Source of the DNA: Paramacrobiotus metropolitanus
Lineage: Eukaryota; Tardigrada; Eutardigrada; Parachela; Macrobiotidae
NCBI RefSeq assembly: GCF_019649055.1
Contig: NW_026570228.1
Coordinates: forward strand, 806,001-870,000
Reading direction: 5' to 3'
Length of the DNA: 64,000 nucleotides
Shown: piece by piece, positions 32,817 through 44,919 of the stretch
How positions within the stretch are numbered: the first letter of the stretch is position 1
How the letters are laid out: every line of letters starts with the position of its first letter
Position numbers and translations under genes: made by a program
Notes under the pieces: model-generated
What the model saw: only the letters and a program-made list of their open reading frames with translations
Database searches by the model: none
Told to the model about the DNA's origin: nothing

Positions 32817-33221
32817 CAGCCATGTGGCCATGAACTGGTCGTTTCCAGAAACGGACAGCGGCTGTCTAGGACAATCCTGGGTCAAAGCGTTTAAACATTG
32901 CGCGGATTCCTGCATGAAGCTGCAAAAATCCGATTAAAAGTTTGTTTTCAAATTTTGTTAGGGTTATTTGATAGCTTAGCAGTCGGTCAGTTTTCGTTAT
33001 CCACCTTACCGACAAATCACTTTCTCGGTTCGAGCTGTCTGATCAGCCTTGTCATCCGCTATTGGCCATTCAGTCACCATAAGCTGCTGGTTAAGGTCGC
33101 CAAGCTTATTTTGCAGTGTTTCGCAACGTATCGCCAAAGCGTCGCATGTTTCATTTACTGGCAATGAAAAACTTCCATTAGTTAAGACAAGGGCACACAG
33201 TAGAAACGGTGCTATGTGCAT
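32440..33221 (-). CDS. Secreted cysteine-rich protein, 206 aa, three exons
   Basis: Exons on the minus strand: 33221-33010, 32919-32641 and 32569-32440. Both introns are phase 2 (GTAAGG to TTTGCAG; GTTGGT to ATTGCAG), and the joined length is a multiple of three. The start MHIAPFLLCALVLTNGSFS is a signal peptide. The mature part has ten cysteines (ETC, IRC, VIC, AQC, QDC, KLC, YYC, NAC, KKC, TNC) and NET, NAS and NGT sites, so a disulfide-bonded, glycosylated extracellular protein is likely. Spacing is loosely reminiscent of ecdysozoan DUF19-type domains, but I cannot assign a family. The gene's 3' exons are duplicated downstream (31603-31979) and a dead relative lies at 29465-29620. Confidence 0.75.
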
Positions 33222-33928
33222 TCTGCCTGTTTTTGACCAGTGCCGACTTCCTTCTTGATTCAGTCCGGAAAGAAGTTTAACTGACAGGTATCTCTTCTAC
33301 ACCGCTTCTATAGCTCTGAACTCCGACTGCAATAGTTTGACCAGAGTTTCCTTTAGTAATGGGTCTAGAGCGTTTTCTGTCCCGGCTTTTAATGGGTACT
33401 TTTACTACCCAGTAGAACGATTGCAACGTCGATAAACTTATAATCGCTGCAATCTTTTTTGTGCAACAGGCCTTGCCGATCCGGCGAGTTGATAAAATTC
33501 GAAGAAGTTAAAAGTTAATTCGGCTTAGCAGGTTACAGAAGGTTTATACATGGATGAGCGTTAAAGAAAAGCAGCTTTATATTATGCTGAACTCGCGTTT
33601 ACCGCGACTTTGCATTTTTGCATTAGGTATCCTGATTCACCAAGTAACTGTACGTATGCATGTAGGAATAAACGCATAAATTATTTCTAGTTAAGCGGTA
33701 GAGTCAGCGCTACCGGAGAAGCCGAATTGCGATTTGAATCATCGGTCACGAATCCCCCAAAGTTTAGCCTACCTACCGATTACCCTTTCGATTTCAAATT
33801 TTGCACGTAAATGCTCATTTGACAATTGACATACTCAAAGCTTTCTCGCGCTTGTACGAGGTCGCGGTGAATGTGAACGGCCACCGAGTTAGTAATTGCT
33901 AAGGGTATATTTCCGCTTACTAGTACTC

Positions 33929-33994
33929 CTACTTACCTACCTACTTTTTGCCTTACTTACTTACTTACGTACTTACTTACTTACTTACTTACTT
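33929..33994. repeat. (CTTA)n microsatellite
   Basis: Tetranucleotide tract with a few interruptions (CTACCTAC, TTTTTG, TTACGTAC). Confidence 0.85.
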
Positions 33995-35524
33995 CCCTTG
34001 ATCATGATACTCCCCATGGTGGAATCCAGTGGTAAATGATCAGCATGTATTTGTACATGTCTTTTTCGGGATCTGCGGCGGCCACGGGTATAAAGCGTTT
34101 TACACTGTTACAGAAAGTGTAGTAAAGGTTTCCGGCTTGTAACGCTGCAGTGCTGCTATGAATTTATTAATTGCAGAACCCGAATGTTGCACCATCATAA
34201 GCAGAATCACGCTCCCGCGCGGCATTGGATAATGTAGCTTAGAGTCATTTAACTGTACGCCGGCTAGTATCGGAAATTCGACTCGGTGTCTGTATGATAA
34301 GCAGGATCTACGTCGGAATCGTACCCGTCGAGTTCTTCGTAATTTTCCATTTATTACAGCTGCATTAAAAAAATACTGCAAAATACTTAATAATTTGTTT
34401 CTCTATTTTCTTCGCACGATGTCAAAGTAGTTATTGGAAGTGGCTAGTTTTCGCTGTACAAAAACAAATTTATTACAATTTGGCAAATGCTATGTGCACT
34501 TTGCACAAACTGTGAGCAAATACAGTACTGTGTGCGCTGTTCTCGCACTGATTCCGTACAGACAATCGCATTGTAGTTTTTTCAATACCGCACATTAAGT
34601 AGCTGCAACGCAAATTACAGACTGTTATTGTTTGACTGAAGGAAATTATTCGTCATATTTAGGCCAGAAATAAAGGAAGAAATGTACATTTTAGTAGTGA
34701 CTTGGCGTCATTGCTTAACCCTGTGTAATTTCATTGTGATAAAATTAAGCTGTGGCCGTGGGGATATAGTTTACTTTATACATTTTTACAAACACACGCT
34801 TCACAACAAGGAATTATGTTATAACTTCGGTTGGTGACAAAAACAATATTTCGGGAAAAAGTACTGAATAATCCAGCGACATTTATGTATGAGCATTTGT
34901 TGTCACGTTGGTTGGTACCGGTTCAAGATCTTCGGCAGTTCCCAGCCGGCGATCGCCCAGAAGTTTGACACGGCCGCGAAATTGATAACGATGCATTTAA
35001 GCAGATCCCCTTTAGGCTTAAGCCTTCCCATCATTCAAATTATAAACCATACTTTCCACTGTGTTCCCAGTTTTAGCCAATGGCTATAATATTTATAATT
35101 TCCATGATTTATGTTGATGATGGCACAAATCCGTAAACAAAACAGCAGCGGAATTTTAATTTTGCAGATATTTTCCGGTAATAACTTTGGTCGAAGAACA
35201 GAATGAGGACAATTTTTTCTTCACGGCTGCAGTTAAATGATTCAACTCCAGAAATTAATTGTAAACATAAATCGTGTAAACATAAATTACGTATAATAGA
35301 AGTGAAATTCTACCGAATGCAATTCTGTGGAAATCTTCTTTTTTGATACCCTTCTGGCGAATGCAGTTCCCTGGTGAATTCAGCCAATTAATGAAATAAT
35401 GCGACCGAGTATAATTGACGGCACTGGCTCAAAATTGATACGAATCGACGAAAGCAGTAGAAACGACGGTATAAGGAGGTCAAATGGCTCACGCCCGCAA
35501 ACAGAGAGCGAGGCAAACAAAGGA

Positions 35525-35534
35525 GTCACGAGAA
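35525..35534 (+). promoter_or_regulatory. Conserved upstream block of a MATH-BTB subgroup (copy 3)
   Basis: GTCACGAGAA 245 bases before ATG 35770, preceded by GAGGCAAACAAAG as in the copy at 26527. The second motif (GGGAAATTAYCCGG) is reduced to CCATCCGGTTATCCGG. Confidence 0.35.
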
Positions 35535-35769
35535 GCCATCCGGTTATCCGGCACAGCGCAATAAATTCGTTACACTCTTGCCTCGTTGCAGTCATTTAAT
35601 TTGTTGGCTATTGTTCTACTGCAAAACGGACATACGAAATGCCATATCTGCGCAATAGCAACAGTGGTTCCGATATAACAGTGCTATCAGGCTCTGCCAC
35701 GCTACCACAGACATCAATTTTTTATTTTTGAACTCTCTGGTTTTCTGTGGCGTGCTAAGACACTTCAAG

Positions 35770-37152
35770 ATGAATCTCGGTAATGAGTTCAGCAAGTACA
35801 CAGCCCCAGCTGCCACGTCGGTCAGGACTTCGAAGGACTTGTTGGTGACCTTTCAGTATTTCCTTATGAAGGAGAAAATTGCCAGTTCGACGAACTTCAG
35901 AGGCTTTAATTACGCGGACAATGCCAAGGAGTACACGGCTAATTTTACTGTGGAGAAGCAGGGTGACTATCCGGAAATCCCGGCATCCGCGTGGGTACTT
36001 TCACTGATGGCCAGCCCGAAGCATGGCATTCATTCGGCTGAAATGTATCTGGAGCGCCGCAACACCCCTGACGAACCTTACGGACCACTGGTGGACGTTA
36101 CCATTAGGTACTTGGCACCTAATTTGATCCAAGAATATAAGTTTTCTAGTAGATCTGTCAACTATGTAACCGCTGATGTATGCGTTTAATCAAACAGCTC
36201 TTGGTAAAATTAAATTATTTTAAATTTTTATGCAGGTAAGTGACAACTGGTTCATTTTGTCGAAGTTCATTTCGTCGAATTTCGTCGTACTGTTTTAACG
36301 CAGCATAATTTAAAAGCCGATAGGCTGGTCGCTTTAACACAGTTTATCCAACGTAAAGAGGCAATCTTGTACAAAATCTGAAGACCCGATAACCTTTATT
36401 TACAAACCTGTCTTTGTTCTACGCACAGCCCAACGGCCTCCTCAGTTCCGGCTGTCTGGTTTTTCTGTGATCCGCACGCATTCTTGGGATACCGTGTCGG
36501 GATCAACAATGATTATTGCTTCTCTGAATCTGCGCCGCGAACTGGTATACCCAAGCAGACGTTACTGCCGGGCAGCCTGTATGTCAACCTGACCTACCGT
36601 CTTTCCCGTCCCACCATCGAACGCCGCCTGCTGCCCAAAGCCTTCACCGACTGCACTCTGGTTTCCAACGACGGACACCGGTTTCCCGTGCATCGTGCGG
36701 TTCTGGCCAACCAGTCCTCCGTTTTCCTGTCCATGTTCCAGGGCGCCAGTGCCCCGTTGACCGGGGAGCTATATTTCGTCGATCTCAGCGGCGACATCCT
36801 GGAGGCCGTGGTCAAGTACGTGTACACCCGGCAGATTGAGGGCAAACAACGGAAGGAAGTGCAAGAGCTGTGGCGCGTGGCCGGCAAGTATGACCTGGTG
36901 GATTTGAAGCAGGCCTGCGAAGACCGCCTGTTTAATGATGTCAACGAACGCGAACTGATCAGCTATTATAAATTCGCTCGGGATAATGGCTTGCATGAAA
37001 TGAAGCTGAAGGCGGAGTTGATCTACTGTGAGAAACGCGTTATGGAGTCGCCACCGAAAGGACTTGGTTGGTGCAAGCATGTTACTTTGGATTTAATGGC
37101 GAATATTGTGTTGGTAAACCCTGAAATCCAAGAAGTTGTTATGACTGATTAG
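35770..37152 (+). CDS. MATH-BTB protein, 353 aa, full-length subgroup member
   Basis: Exon 1 is 35770-36107 and exon 2 is 36429-37152, phase-2 intron GTACTT to GCACAG. Exon 1 has LLVTFQYFLMKEK, EKQGDYPEIPASAW and PLVDVTIR. Exon 2 starts SPTASSVPAVWF, then LPGSLYVNLTYRLSRPTIER. BTB reads AFTDCTLVSNDGHRF, VHRAVLANQSSVF, LSMFQ and LYFVDLSGDILE. The tail is intact: LQELWRVAGKYDLVDLKQAC-type helices, ISYYKFARDNGLHEMKLK, then a 35-residue extension ending EVVMTD. It serves as the reference for the truncated relatives at 21185 and 26812. Family role is Cullin-3 adaptor by analogy. Confidence 0.88.
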
Positions 37153-39330
37153 GTTCTGAAAATTGCTTATCAACTTCATATTTTCATAGTGGAAGTAAAC
37201 GCCCGAGCATTCCTGCCGGCCTTTTTAATTTGGTAAAAGTTTATGGATTTCAAAGTGGAAATCTTTGCGAACTCTTTTGTTAGTGTCAAATGACTTTTTT
37301 TTAATACCGTAGAGATTCTGTAACTGCTTAGCAAAACGGTATTGGCACTGATAAATCTCGGGCATAGAAAGCAACGAGACTACGAGATCGCTGTGTGAAT
37401 GCTATTTTAGCTTCTGCATAACTTGCGGGGAAAAGAACTGGCTCATAATTAAGAAATGTTCGTTTCACTTCAGGGCTCGTAGATTTAGGATAACTTCGTA
37501 ATGATCTGACCTGAACTTTATGATTTCGGCAGGAACTTTAACAACCACGTCAGTGCGTCGCAAATTGTCAGTTATACGGTATACAGCAAACATTCAGTTA
37601 TATTCTGTACACTAAATATACAATAGTTAAATTCTGATACCGCCATTAACCACAAAATGTTTGCAAATACAATCGGTCTCTGCGATTTCCGTTATGAGAA
37701 AACATAAAAAATAACGGTCGAGAAAATTGGTAAAAGTATGCTACTTAACAGTTTACTTCACCTTTATTTTCTGTGCTTTCAAATTCATTCTATCATTTGA
37801 TTTTTAATTTAAATATTGAGAAGTGGCGATACAAATTAGGCAAGCGAAGCAGATTGTGGAGTGCTCTTGCGGTTGCGCAGAATGAACTGATAACACATTT
37901 AGACATAATAACGAAACATTTTGGTAATAGTTACTGTGCTATACGAGTATGGATAATTTTTGAACTACGGTATTTGAACAAAACACGCTTATGCATCTGA
38001 AAGTGCGGTTGAGCAGCGCGTGCACTGAAGGTATGGCATCCTTGAACCTTCCTCCGGGGAGCAAACTGTTGGCATGCGTGAGTACGAAACTGTAGCGGAA
38101 ATCCAAACATTTCCAAAGCACAAGATTTCCGCTCTATGTGTCTATAAAGAAAACTTGGCAATTACACTGACCAGAGAAGATTGCCATATTGACAATTTGA
38201 CACGTTTGCACCACAATAATCATTCCGCGGAAAAAATAGCTAGATTTTTTTAGCTCTCGTTGGAGTGCGCAGAGTAATTTAAATGCATACTGACGTTGTC
38301 TGTTGAACTGGAATTACGTGTATCACCTAAATTAAATTACAGAGCAGTGTAGCGTACCAAAGACTGAAAAGCATGAAATTGTATAACTGTGGATAGTCGT
38401 GTGTTTGTCGTGTGGCTTTATTTCTTGCTTCCTACAAGCTGTTTCATCCGGCATAAAAGATGCGACATATATTACAGAAAAGTGTCGCCAGTTATTGCGA
38501 AAAGCAAATTTTCTGGCTGTACATTGTGTGGCTTATAATACAGATTCTGGCAGGCAATTACGCATAATGAGAAACAAGAAACAGTAGCTGCTACCGCTAA
38601 TTAACGGACGCGATACTAGCCACTTCTGCACGCTAGAAGATGGCTTTTCGTAGGTTTTAGCGTATGAAGATGGCTAATATCGGGTTTGTTAATCACTGTT
38701 AGCAATTATTATTTCCTACTCCACATGATTCGAAAGCGGCTTTTTTGCACTGTTTATGGATACAGCCATTACACCGTATCTTTGAAAAACGATATGTAAA
38801 TAACAAGAATTTTTTAAAAAGTAACAATCGGGATGCGCGCCAGTTCGTATTGTTTGTGATCGGGTCAAGCAGGGAAAGTGGCGGGCAACATGTCCCATAG
38901 CATTTCGCACGTGGCAGGACTAAAAGGCGGTCTGCCTCACCCACAAATTTTAATGAGTTGCCTATTCTGTACCTGTCTATTGTTTTTGAACTAGGCCTTC
39001 ACGTGCTGTGACCAGATGATCTGTGTGCGTTACTTATGAACGCGGCGCAAACAGTGAAACAACTGTAAAAAGATTTTAGGCGGTTGACCCGGATACCACA
39101 TCGAATCGCGACGACAGTTAAGTAATCGCACGCGGTAGCGGATTTCTGCAAGATGCACGCAAAACCACTCGTTATTTCTGTTATAAAAGGCCTGACAGCG
39201 GTGCACACTGCACATCCGTTTCTGCTAGATAAATTTTTCAAAATCCTCGCTCGCTAGTATAGTTCACTTTGTAAACTTGTTTGAACCGTCGTTTTTCTCA
39301 AGAAATTTCGCAGTTCTTACACGTGCAACC
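37153..39330. other. Intergenic region with old copy of the downstream array flank
   Basis: No gene recognised. About 38030-38300 resembles 41330-41650 (GCGGAAATCC, AAAGCA, TTCCGCTCT, TTGCCATATT), so an older tandem duplication of this flank preceded the recent one. About 39080-39240 is the TATA-bearing promoter region shared with the next genes. Confidence 0.5.
39182..39189 (+). promoter_or_regulatory. TATA box of the MATH-BTB gene at 39331
   Basis: TATAAAAG followed by CTGACAGCGGTGCACACTGC and TTTCTGCTAGATAAAT. The same layout occurs before the genes at 42239 and 45075, about 150 bases upstream of each ATG. Confidence 0.65.
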
Positions 39331-40734
39331 ATGTCGCTCCAAGGCCGAAAATCGCAGTTCCTTCTGCAGTATAAATTAGCCACGGATACCTTCGTCATGA
39401 CTGAGGAGTTCGTCGACAACGGCAACGGTACCAAGAGCACCTACGTGAAAACGCGCCGCTTCACTTCCCCGGAGTTTAAAGTGGAAGCACAGCCAGACTA
39501 TCCGGAGATTCCCACATCACGATGGACGCTCGCCCTTGAAGTCGACCAGCAAAAGCATACCGTCAAGTCCACACTGACAAACGTGGATTTCACCGCGAGT
39601 CCCCACGGCGTTCTGGTGCAGTACAGCGTTAGGTATGGTCACCGGCATTATGAACATTTTTCCCTGTTTTATTAATGGTACCGAACCTATGTACTGTGCA
39701 AATCAATAAATATAACTGACCATATAACCACTCGTATGCGACTGACGTTTGGTAGAAAATGGACGTATGGAATTTTGAAACCTTGGATAACGATGTGACC
39801 TTTTGATGGAAATATTCTTTTTGCTGAATTTATATCTCTTCTTTGGGTTTCACTCTTCCAGAATTGCATTATATGACTCAATCACCCTTTATCATTATAA
39901 AAACGGAAAAATATGTGTAAGTACGAATAGCTAAATTTTTGATAGACATTTTCTGCCCGTTTCCGCGCACACTTCTATAAAACACTGATTATGGTTTCCG
40001 ATTCTTATCATCGAATGCAACACTTTAATTTAAGACTTGCACTACTATAATCAATCTGCCACCATCAGCTGCAATTTATTAACGGCAGTTTTCATTACAG
40101 CTCAAGCGCCACGGCCTACACCATCTGGCTACCGCCAGCGGGAGCGGAACCGGCGGAATATCTTCATGTGGATTCCGCGTGGCCGTTTGTTGGCGAACTG
40201 CTGTGCGATGCCAATACCAGCGGGGACCGTTACTACGGTGCACATCAAACCCACCGTCCAAATCGAACCGTGTACCTGACACTGGCCTTCCAGATCAACC
40301 GCGGACCGACGGATCTGATGCCCATCTTGGACGCCGGCCAGTTCACCGACTGCACGCTGATCTCCAGCGATGGACGGACCTTCTCGGCGCACCGTGCTAT
40401 CCTGGCGGCCGTGTCACCCATCTTCATGGAACTTTTTGAGAAACAGGGAGACCATCCGCCCAGCCACTTTCTGATCGACCTCACCGGGGAGCTCTTGGAG
40501 ACGCTGCTGCAGTACGTGTACGATCGGATGCCGATGAAGTTGGCCGGACGACTGGAGGAGTTCTGGGCGGTGGCGGAGCAGTTCGAGATGACGGCGCTGC
40601 AGTGTGCCTGTGAGGATATGATGATGGCGGATGTTGGGAGGGAGAACGCGATGAAGTACTTTGATTTTGCGCGGGAACGTGGACTGGAGCATCTGCAGCG
40701 GAAGGCGGCTACGTGCATTGCTAGCGACCAGTAA
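39331..40734 (+). CDS. MATH-BTB protein, 311 aa (array member G)
   Basis: Exon 1 is 39331-39632 and exon 2 is 40101-40734 (stop TAA), phase-2 intron GTATGG to TTACAG. Exon 1: MSLQGRKSQFLLQYKLATDT, then SPEFKVEAQPDYPEIPTSRW and HGVLVQYSVR. Exon 2: AYTIWLPPAGAEP, VYLTLAFQINRGPTD, BTB motif DAGQFTDCTLISSDGRTF, SAHRAILAAVSPIF and MELFEKQGDHPPS, then LEEFWAVAEQFEMTALQCAC and YFDFARERGLEHLQRKAATC. The 3' half of exon 2 is identical at protein level to the gene at 42239, and 1.5 kb of downstream sequence is shared. Intact and probably expressed from the TATA box at 39182. Confidence 0.9.
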
Positions 40735-42085
40735 AGATGCCAGCAGGATCGACCTATTCTGATATTTGGTAATATTAGCATGTACATTCCATACTTGTTG
40801 TTTGCGCCTGCCTACCTTACCTACCAAAAAATAATCCGACTTTGCGCTAGTGAGCGTAGTCACTAGTTTTCTGGGTTTTTTTTACTTTCTCATTTTCTGT
40901 AGCTGACACGTTTACTGGGTGACGAATGTGACACTTGTCGAAATAATATTGGCATCAGTTAAATTACCTGAAAATCCGAATGTTGTCCATGCTTGTATCC
41001 TTGGATGCCTTGACATTAGCAATACAAGCGCTATTTTGAAATTACCCATTCAACGTCGTCTTTGACATCACTGACGCAGCTTCGCGTAGTGGGTCAAAAA
41101 GTGTCTCTTAATTTCGCGATAATACAGTACTAAGTAAGTACTTTTACATATATGTATGATACAAATAAGGTTTCAACTACTAGTGCTTGCTTGCCCGGAC
41201 AGCGAAATTTAATTCTAACGTCAATCTAACGTCGTTCAGGCGATTCAGCTGCCATAAAGGCAACAGTTCAATTTTACCACATTAAATTTACCTGTCAGTC
41301 CAAAGCGGCACGATTTTGGAACCTCCTTCCATGAAAAAAGCCGCTGGTATGCGTGAGTGAGAACTTGTGGGCGGAAATCCTCACAATTGCAAAGCATCGC
41401 ATATCCGCTCTAACTGTGTACCACAAACTTTGGAGTTACATTGACAGTAGCAGATCTGCCATATTAACGAACAGTGAACACCTTCACCCAGGATTCCAGG
41501 AACCATATTCCGTCGTGAAAATTGCTAGATTTAAATAGCTGTAGCTAATCTAAGCTAATCTAATCTAATTATTTGTAGCTAATCGGTATTTGGTTTTCGT
41601 AGTTTTACTCTGGAGCGCGCAAACAGTAATTTAATTACATACATACTTCTATTATTAATCTTTCCTGCTGAGTTAAAACTAAAGAGACGGAAAACAGTAC
41701 CACTATAGTTTCAAAGCTGTTAACTGCCATAAAGCGTGTTTCACGCGTGGGTCTTTTGCCGGCGAAGATTTATTTCTTCTTTCTACTCGCCGTTACCGGG
41801 TTAAAAAGACACAGATATCGATATAACGAAACAAAATTTCGTGAATTCTTCTGGAAAAACAAATCTTTGTGACTGCATGCGGTATGGCATATCTTGCCGA
41901 CAGCTAGGTCATCCTGTTCTGTGACTTGGTCTTCAGTGTGAGCTCTTCAGACACCCGAAACAGCTGTGGGAGGTTAGCGGCGGTTGACCCGGATACCAGG
42001 CCAAAAAATCAATATAGCACGGTAGCGGATTTCTACAAGATACGCGCAATGCGATCCCGCGCACGTATTCGTTCGTTCTATCTGT

Positions 42086-42093
42086 TATAAAAG
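42086..42093 (+). promoter_or_regulatory. TATA box of the MATH-BTB copy at 42239
   Basis: TATAAAAG, then GGCTGACAGCGGTGCACACC and TTTCTGCTAGATAAATG, as before the genes at 39331 and 45075. Confidence 0.6.
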
Positions 42094-42238
42094 GGCTGAC
42101 AGCGGTGCACACCGCTCGCCTGTTTCTGCTAGATAAATGTTTTTAAATCTCGCTCACTAGAAAACTTGTATCGTTGTGGTCGTTTTGTTCAAATCCTCGT
42201 TTTTTACAGTAATTGCGTACTTTCTGATACGTGAAACC

Positions 42239-43563
42239 ATGTCGCTCCAGGGCCGGAAATCCCAGCTCCTTCTGCAGTACAAATTAGCCACGGACACCTT
42301 TGCCATGACCGGGAGTGAAAGAGGAAACCGGCACAGGCGCCACCAAAAGTTCCTACGTGAAGGCACGCCGCTACACGTCTCCGGAGTTTACCGTGGAAGC
42401 ACAGGCGGACTATCCGGAGATTCCCGCATCCCGATGGACACTCGTCCTTGAGGTCGACTTGCGCAAGTACACTGTGAAGTCCACACTGACAAACGTGGAT
42501 TTCACCGCGGGTTTCCACGGTGTTCTGGTGCAGTACAGCGTTAGGTAAGGGCGCAGCTATATGAAAGCGCAGCTATATGAAATAATGTTTTGCTGTTATT
42601 TTAATAGTTCCAATAGGATACTTGTGCGTACTGTAACTTTAAATAACGACATGACTTTTAATGAATATGTTAGTTGCGCTCTGCAATTCAAATTAAATAG
42701 TGCTAAAATTATGGAGTACAATACAATGTCATGTAAAGCTATGGGATAATACATATGTAATATAATATTGTATTATGGAAGACAATATTGTGTTAAGTAT
42801 GCGAAGTTATATAATATTATGAAATTATAAAATATTGTGTTATGGAATACAATATTATGTAACGTTGGTATTTGCTGGTACCATTCCGAAAACCAGATAA
42901 GGTTGACGGCATTTTTCATTGCAGTTCAAGCGCCAATGCCTATACTATCTGGCTGCCGCCAGCGGAGCGGAACCCCAGCCTGCAGAGTATCGCCATGTAG
43001 ATTCCGCTTGGCCGTTTCTCGGCGAACTGATGTGCGACGCCAATGCCAACGGGGAGCGATGCATCGGTGCATGGAACAGTGTGCGTCCGGGTCGGACCGT
43101 GTACCTGACACTGGCCTTCGAGATCAACCGCGGACCGACGGATCTGACGCCCATCTTGGACGCCGGCCAGTTTACCGACTGCACGCTGATCTCCAGCGAT
43201 GGACGCACCTTCTCGGCGCACCGTGCTATCCTGGCGGCCGTGTCACCCATCTTCATGGAACTTTTTGAGAAACAGGGAGACCATCCGCCCAGCCACTTTC
43301 TGATCGACCTCACCGGGGAGCTCTTGGAGACGCTGCTGCAGTACGTGTACGATCGGATGCCGATGAAGTTGGCCGGACGACTGGAGGAGTTCTGGGCGGT
43401 GGCGGAGCAGTTCGAGATGACGGCGCTGCAGTGTGCCTGTGAGGATATGATGATGGCGGATGTTGGGAGGGAGAACGCGATGAAGTACTTTGATTTTGCG
43501 CGGGAACGTGGACTGGAGCATCTGCAGCGGAAGGCGGCTACGTGCATTGCTAGCGACCAGTAA
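42239..43563 (+). pseudogene. Chimeric MATH-BTB copy with two one-base shifts (array member H)
   Basis: Exon 1 is 42239-42544 and exon 2 is 42925-43563, same phase-2 intron as its twins. Exon 1 and the first 280 bases of exon 2 match the gene at 45075. From 43221 on it matches the gene at 39331, so it is a hybrid. Relative to 45075, exon 1 has one extra base near 42308 (ACCGGGAGTGAAAG against ACCGAGGTGAAAG), leading to a stop at 42449-42451. Exon 2 lacks one G near 42963 (CCAGCGGAGCGG against CCAGCGGGAGCGG). The total coding length is unchanged. Either a fresh pseudogene or two consensus errors in a collapsed repeat. The BTB domain frame itself is intact. Confidence 0.8.
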
Positions 43564-44919
43564 AGATGCCAGCAGGATCGACCTATTCTGATATTTGGTA
43601 ATATTAGCACATGTACATTCCACTTGTTGTTTGCGCCTGCCTACCTTACCTACCAAAAAATAATCCGACTTTGCGCTAGTGAGCGTAGTCACTAGTTTTC
43701 TGGGTTTTTTTTACTTTCTCATTTTCTGTAGCTGACACGTTTACTGGGTGACGAATGTGACACTTGTCGAAATAATATTGGCATCAGTTAAATTACCTGA
43801 AAATCCGAATGTTGTCCATGCTTGTATCCTTGGATGCCTTGACATTAGCAATACAAGCGCTATTTTGAAATTACCCATTCAACGTCGTCTTCTTTGACAT
43901 CACTGACGCAGCTTCGCGTAGTGGGTCAAAAAGTGTCTCTTAATTTCGCGATAATACAGTACTAAGTAAGTACTTTTACATATATGTATGATACAAATAA
44001 GGTTTCAACTACTAGTGCTTGCTTGCCTGGACAGCGAAATTTAATTCTAACGTCAATCTAACGTCGTTCAGGCGATTCAGCTGCCATAAAGGCAACAGTT
44101 CAATTTTACCACATTAAATTTACCTGTCAGTCCAAAGCGGCACGATTTTGGAACCTCCTTCCATGAAAAAGCCCGTTAGTATGCGTGAGTGAGAACTTGC
44201 GGCGGAAATCCGCACAATTGCAAAGCATCGCATATCCGCTCTAACTGTGTACCACAAACTTTGGAGTTACATTGACAGTAGCAGATCTGCCATATTAACG
44301 AACAGTGAACACCTTCACCCAGGATTCCAGGAACCATATTCCGTCGTGAAAATTGCTAGATTTAAATAGCTGTAGCTAATCTAAGCTAATCTAATCTAAT
44401 TATTTGTAGCTAATCGGTATTTGGTTTTCGTAGTTTTACTCTGGAGCGCGCAAACAGTAATTTAATTACATACATACTTCTATTATTAATCTTTCCTGCT
44501 GAGTTAAAACTAAAGAGACGGAAAACAGTACCACTATAGTTTCAAAGCTGTTAACTGCCATAAAGCGTGTTTCACGCGTGGGTCTTTTGCCGGCGAAGAT
44601 TTATTTCTTCTTTCTACTCGCCGTTACCGGGTTAAAAAAAGACACAGATATCGATATAACGAAACAAAATTTCGTGAATTCTTCTGGAAAAACAAATCTT
44701 TGTGACTGCATGCGGTATGGCATATCTTGCCGACAGCTAGGTCATCCTGTTCTGTGACTTGGTCTTCAGTGTGAGCTCTTCAGACACCCGAAACAGCTGT
44801 GGGGAGGTTAGCGGCGGTTGACCCGGATACCAGGCCAAAAAATCAATATAGCACGGTAGCGGATTTCTACAAGATACGCGCAATGCGATCCCGCGCACGT
44901 ATTCGTTCGTTCTATCTGT

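Larger units (their letters stand above)
33222..35769. other. Intergenic region with TTAC microsatellite
   Basis: No gene recognised. It contains a (CTTA)n microsatellite (33929-33994), a weak match near 33765-33825 to the foldback element arm (TTTTGCACGTAAATGC), and the upstream block of the next MATH-BTB gene (35525-35534). Confidence 0.5.

Noticed and set aside
33929-33994. TTAC repeats as telomere-like DNA
   Set aside because: It is a short interrupted tetranucleotide tract, unlike any telomere unit known to me.
42176-42192. GTTCAAATC as a tRNA T-loop
   Set aside because: No acceptor stem, D-arm or anticodon arm can be drawn around it, and it recurs only because of the array duplication.
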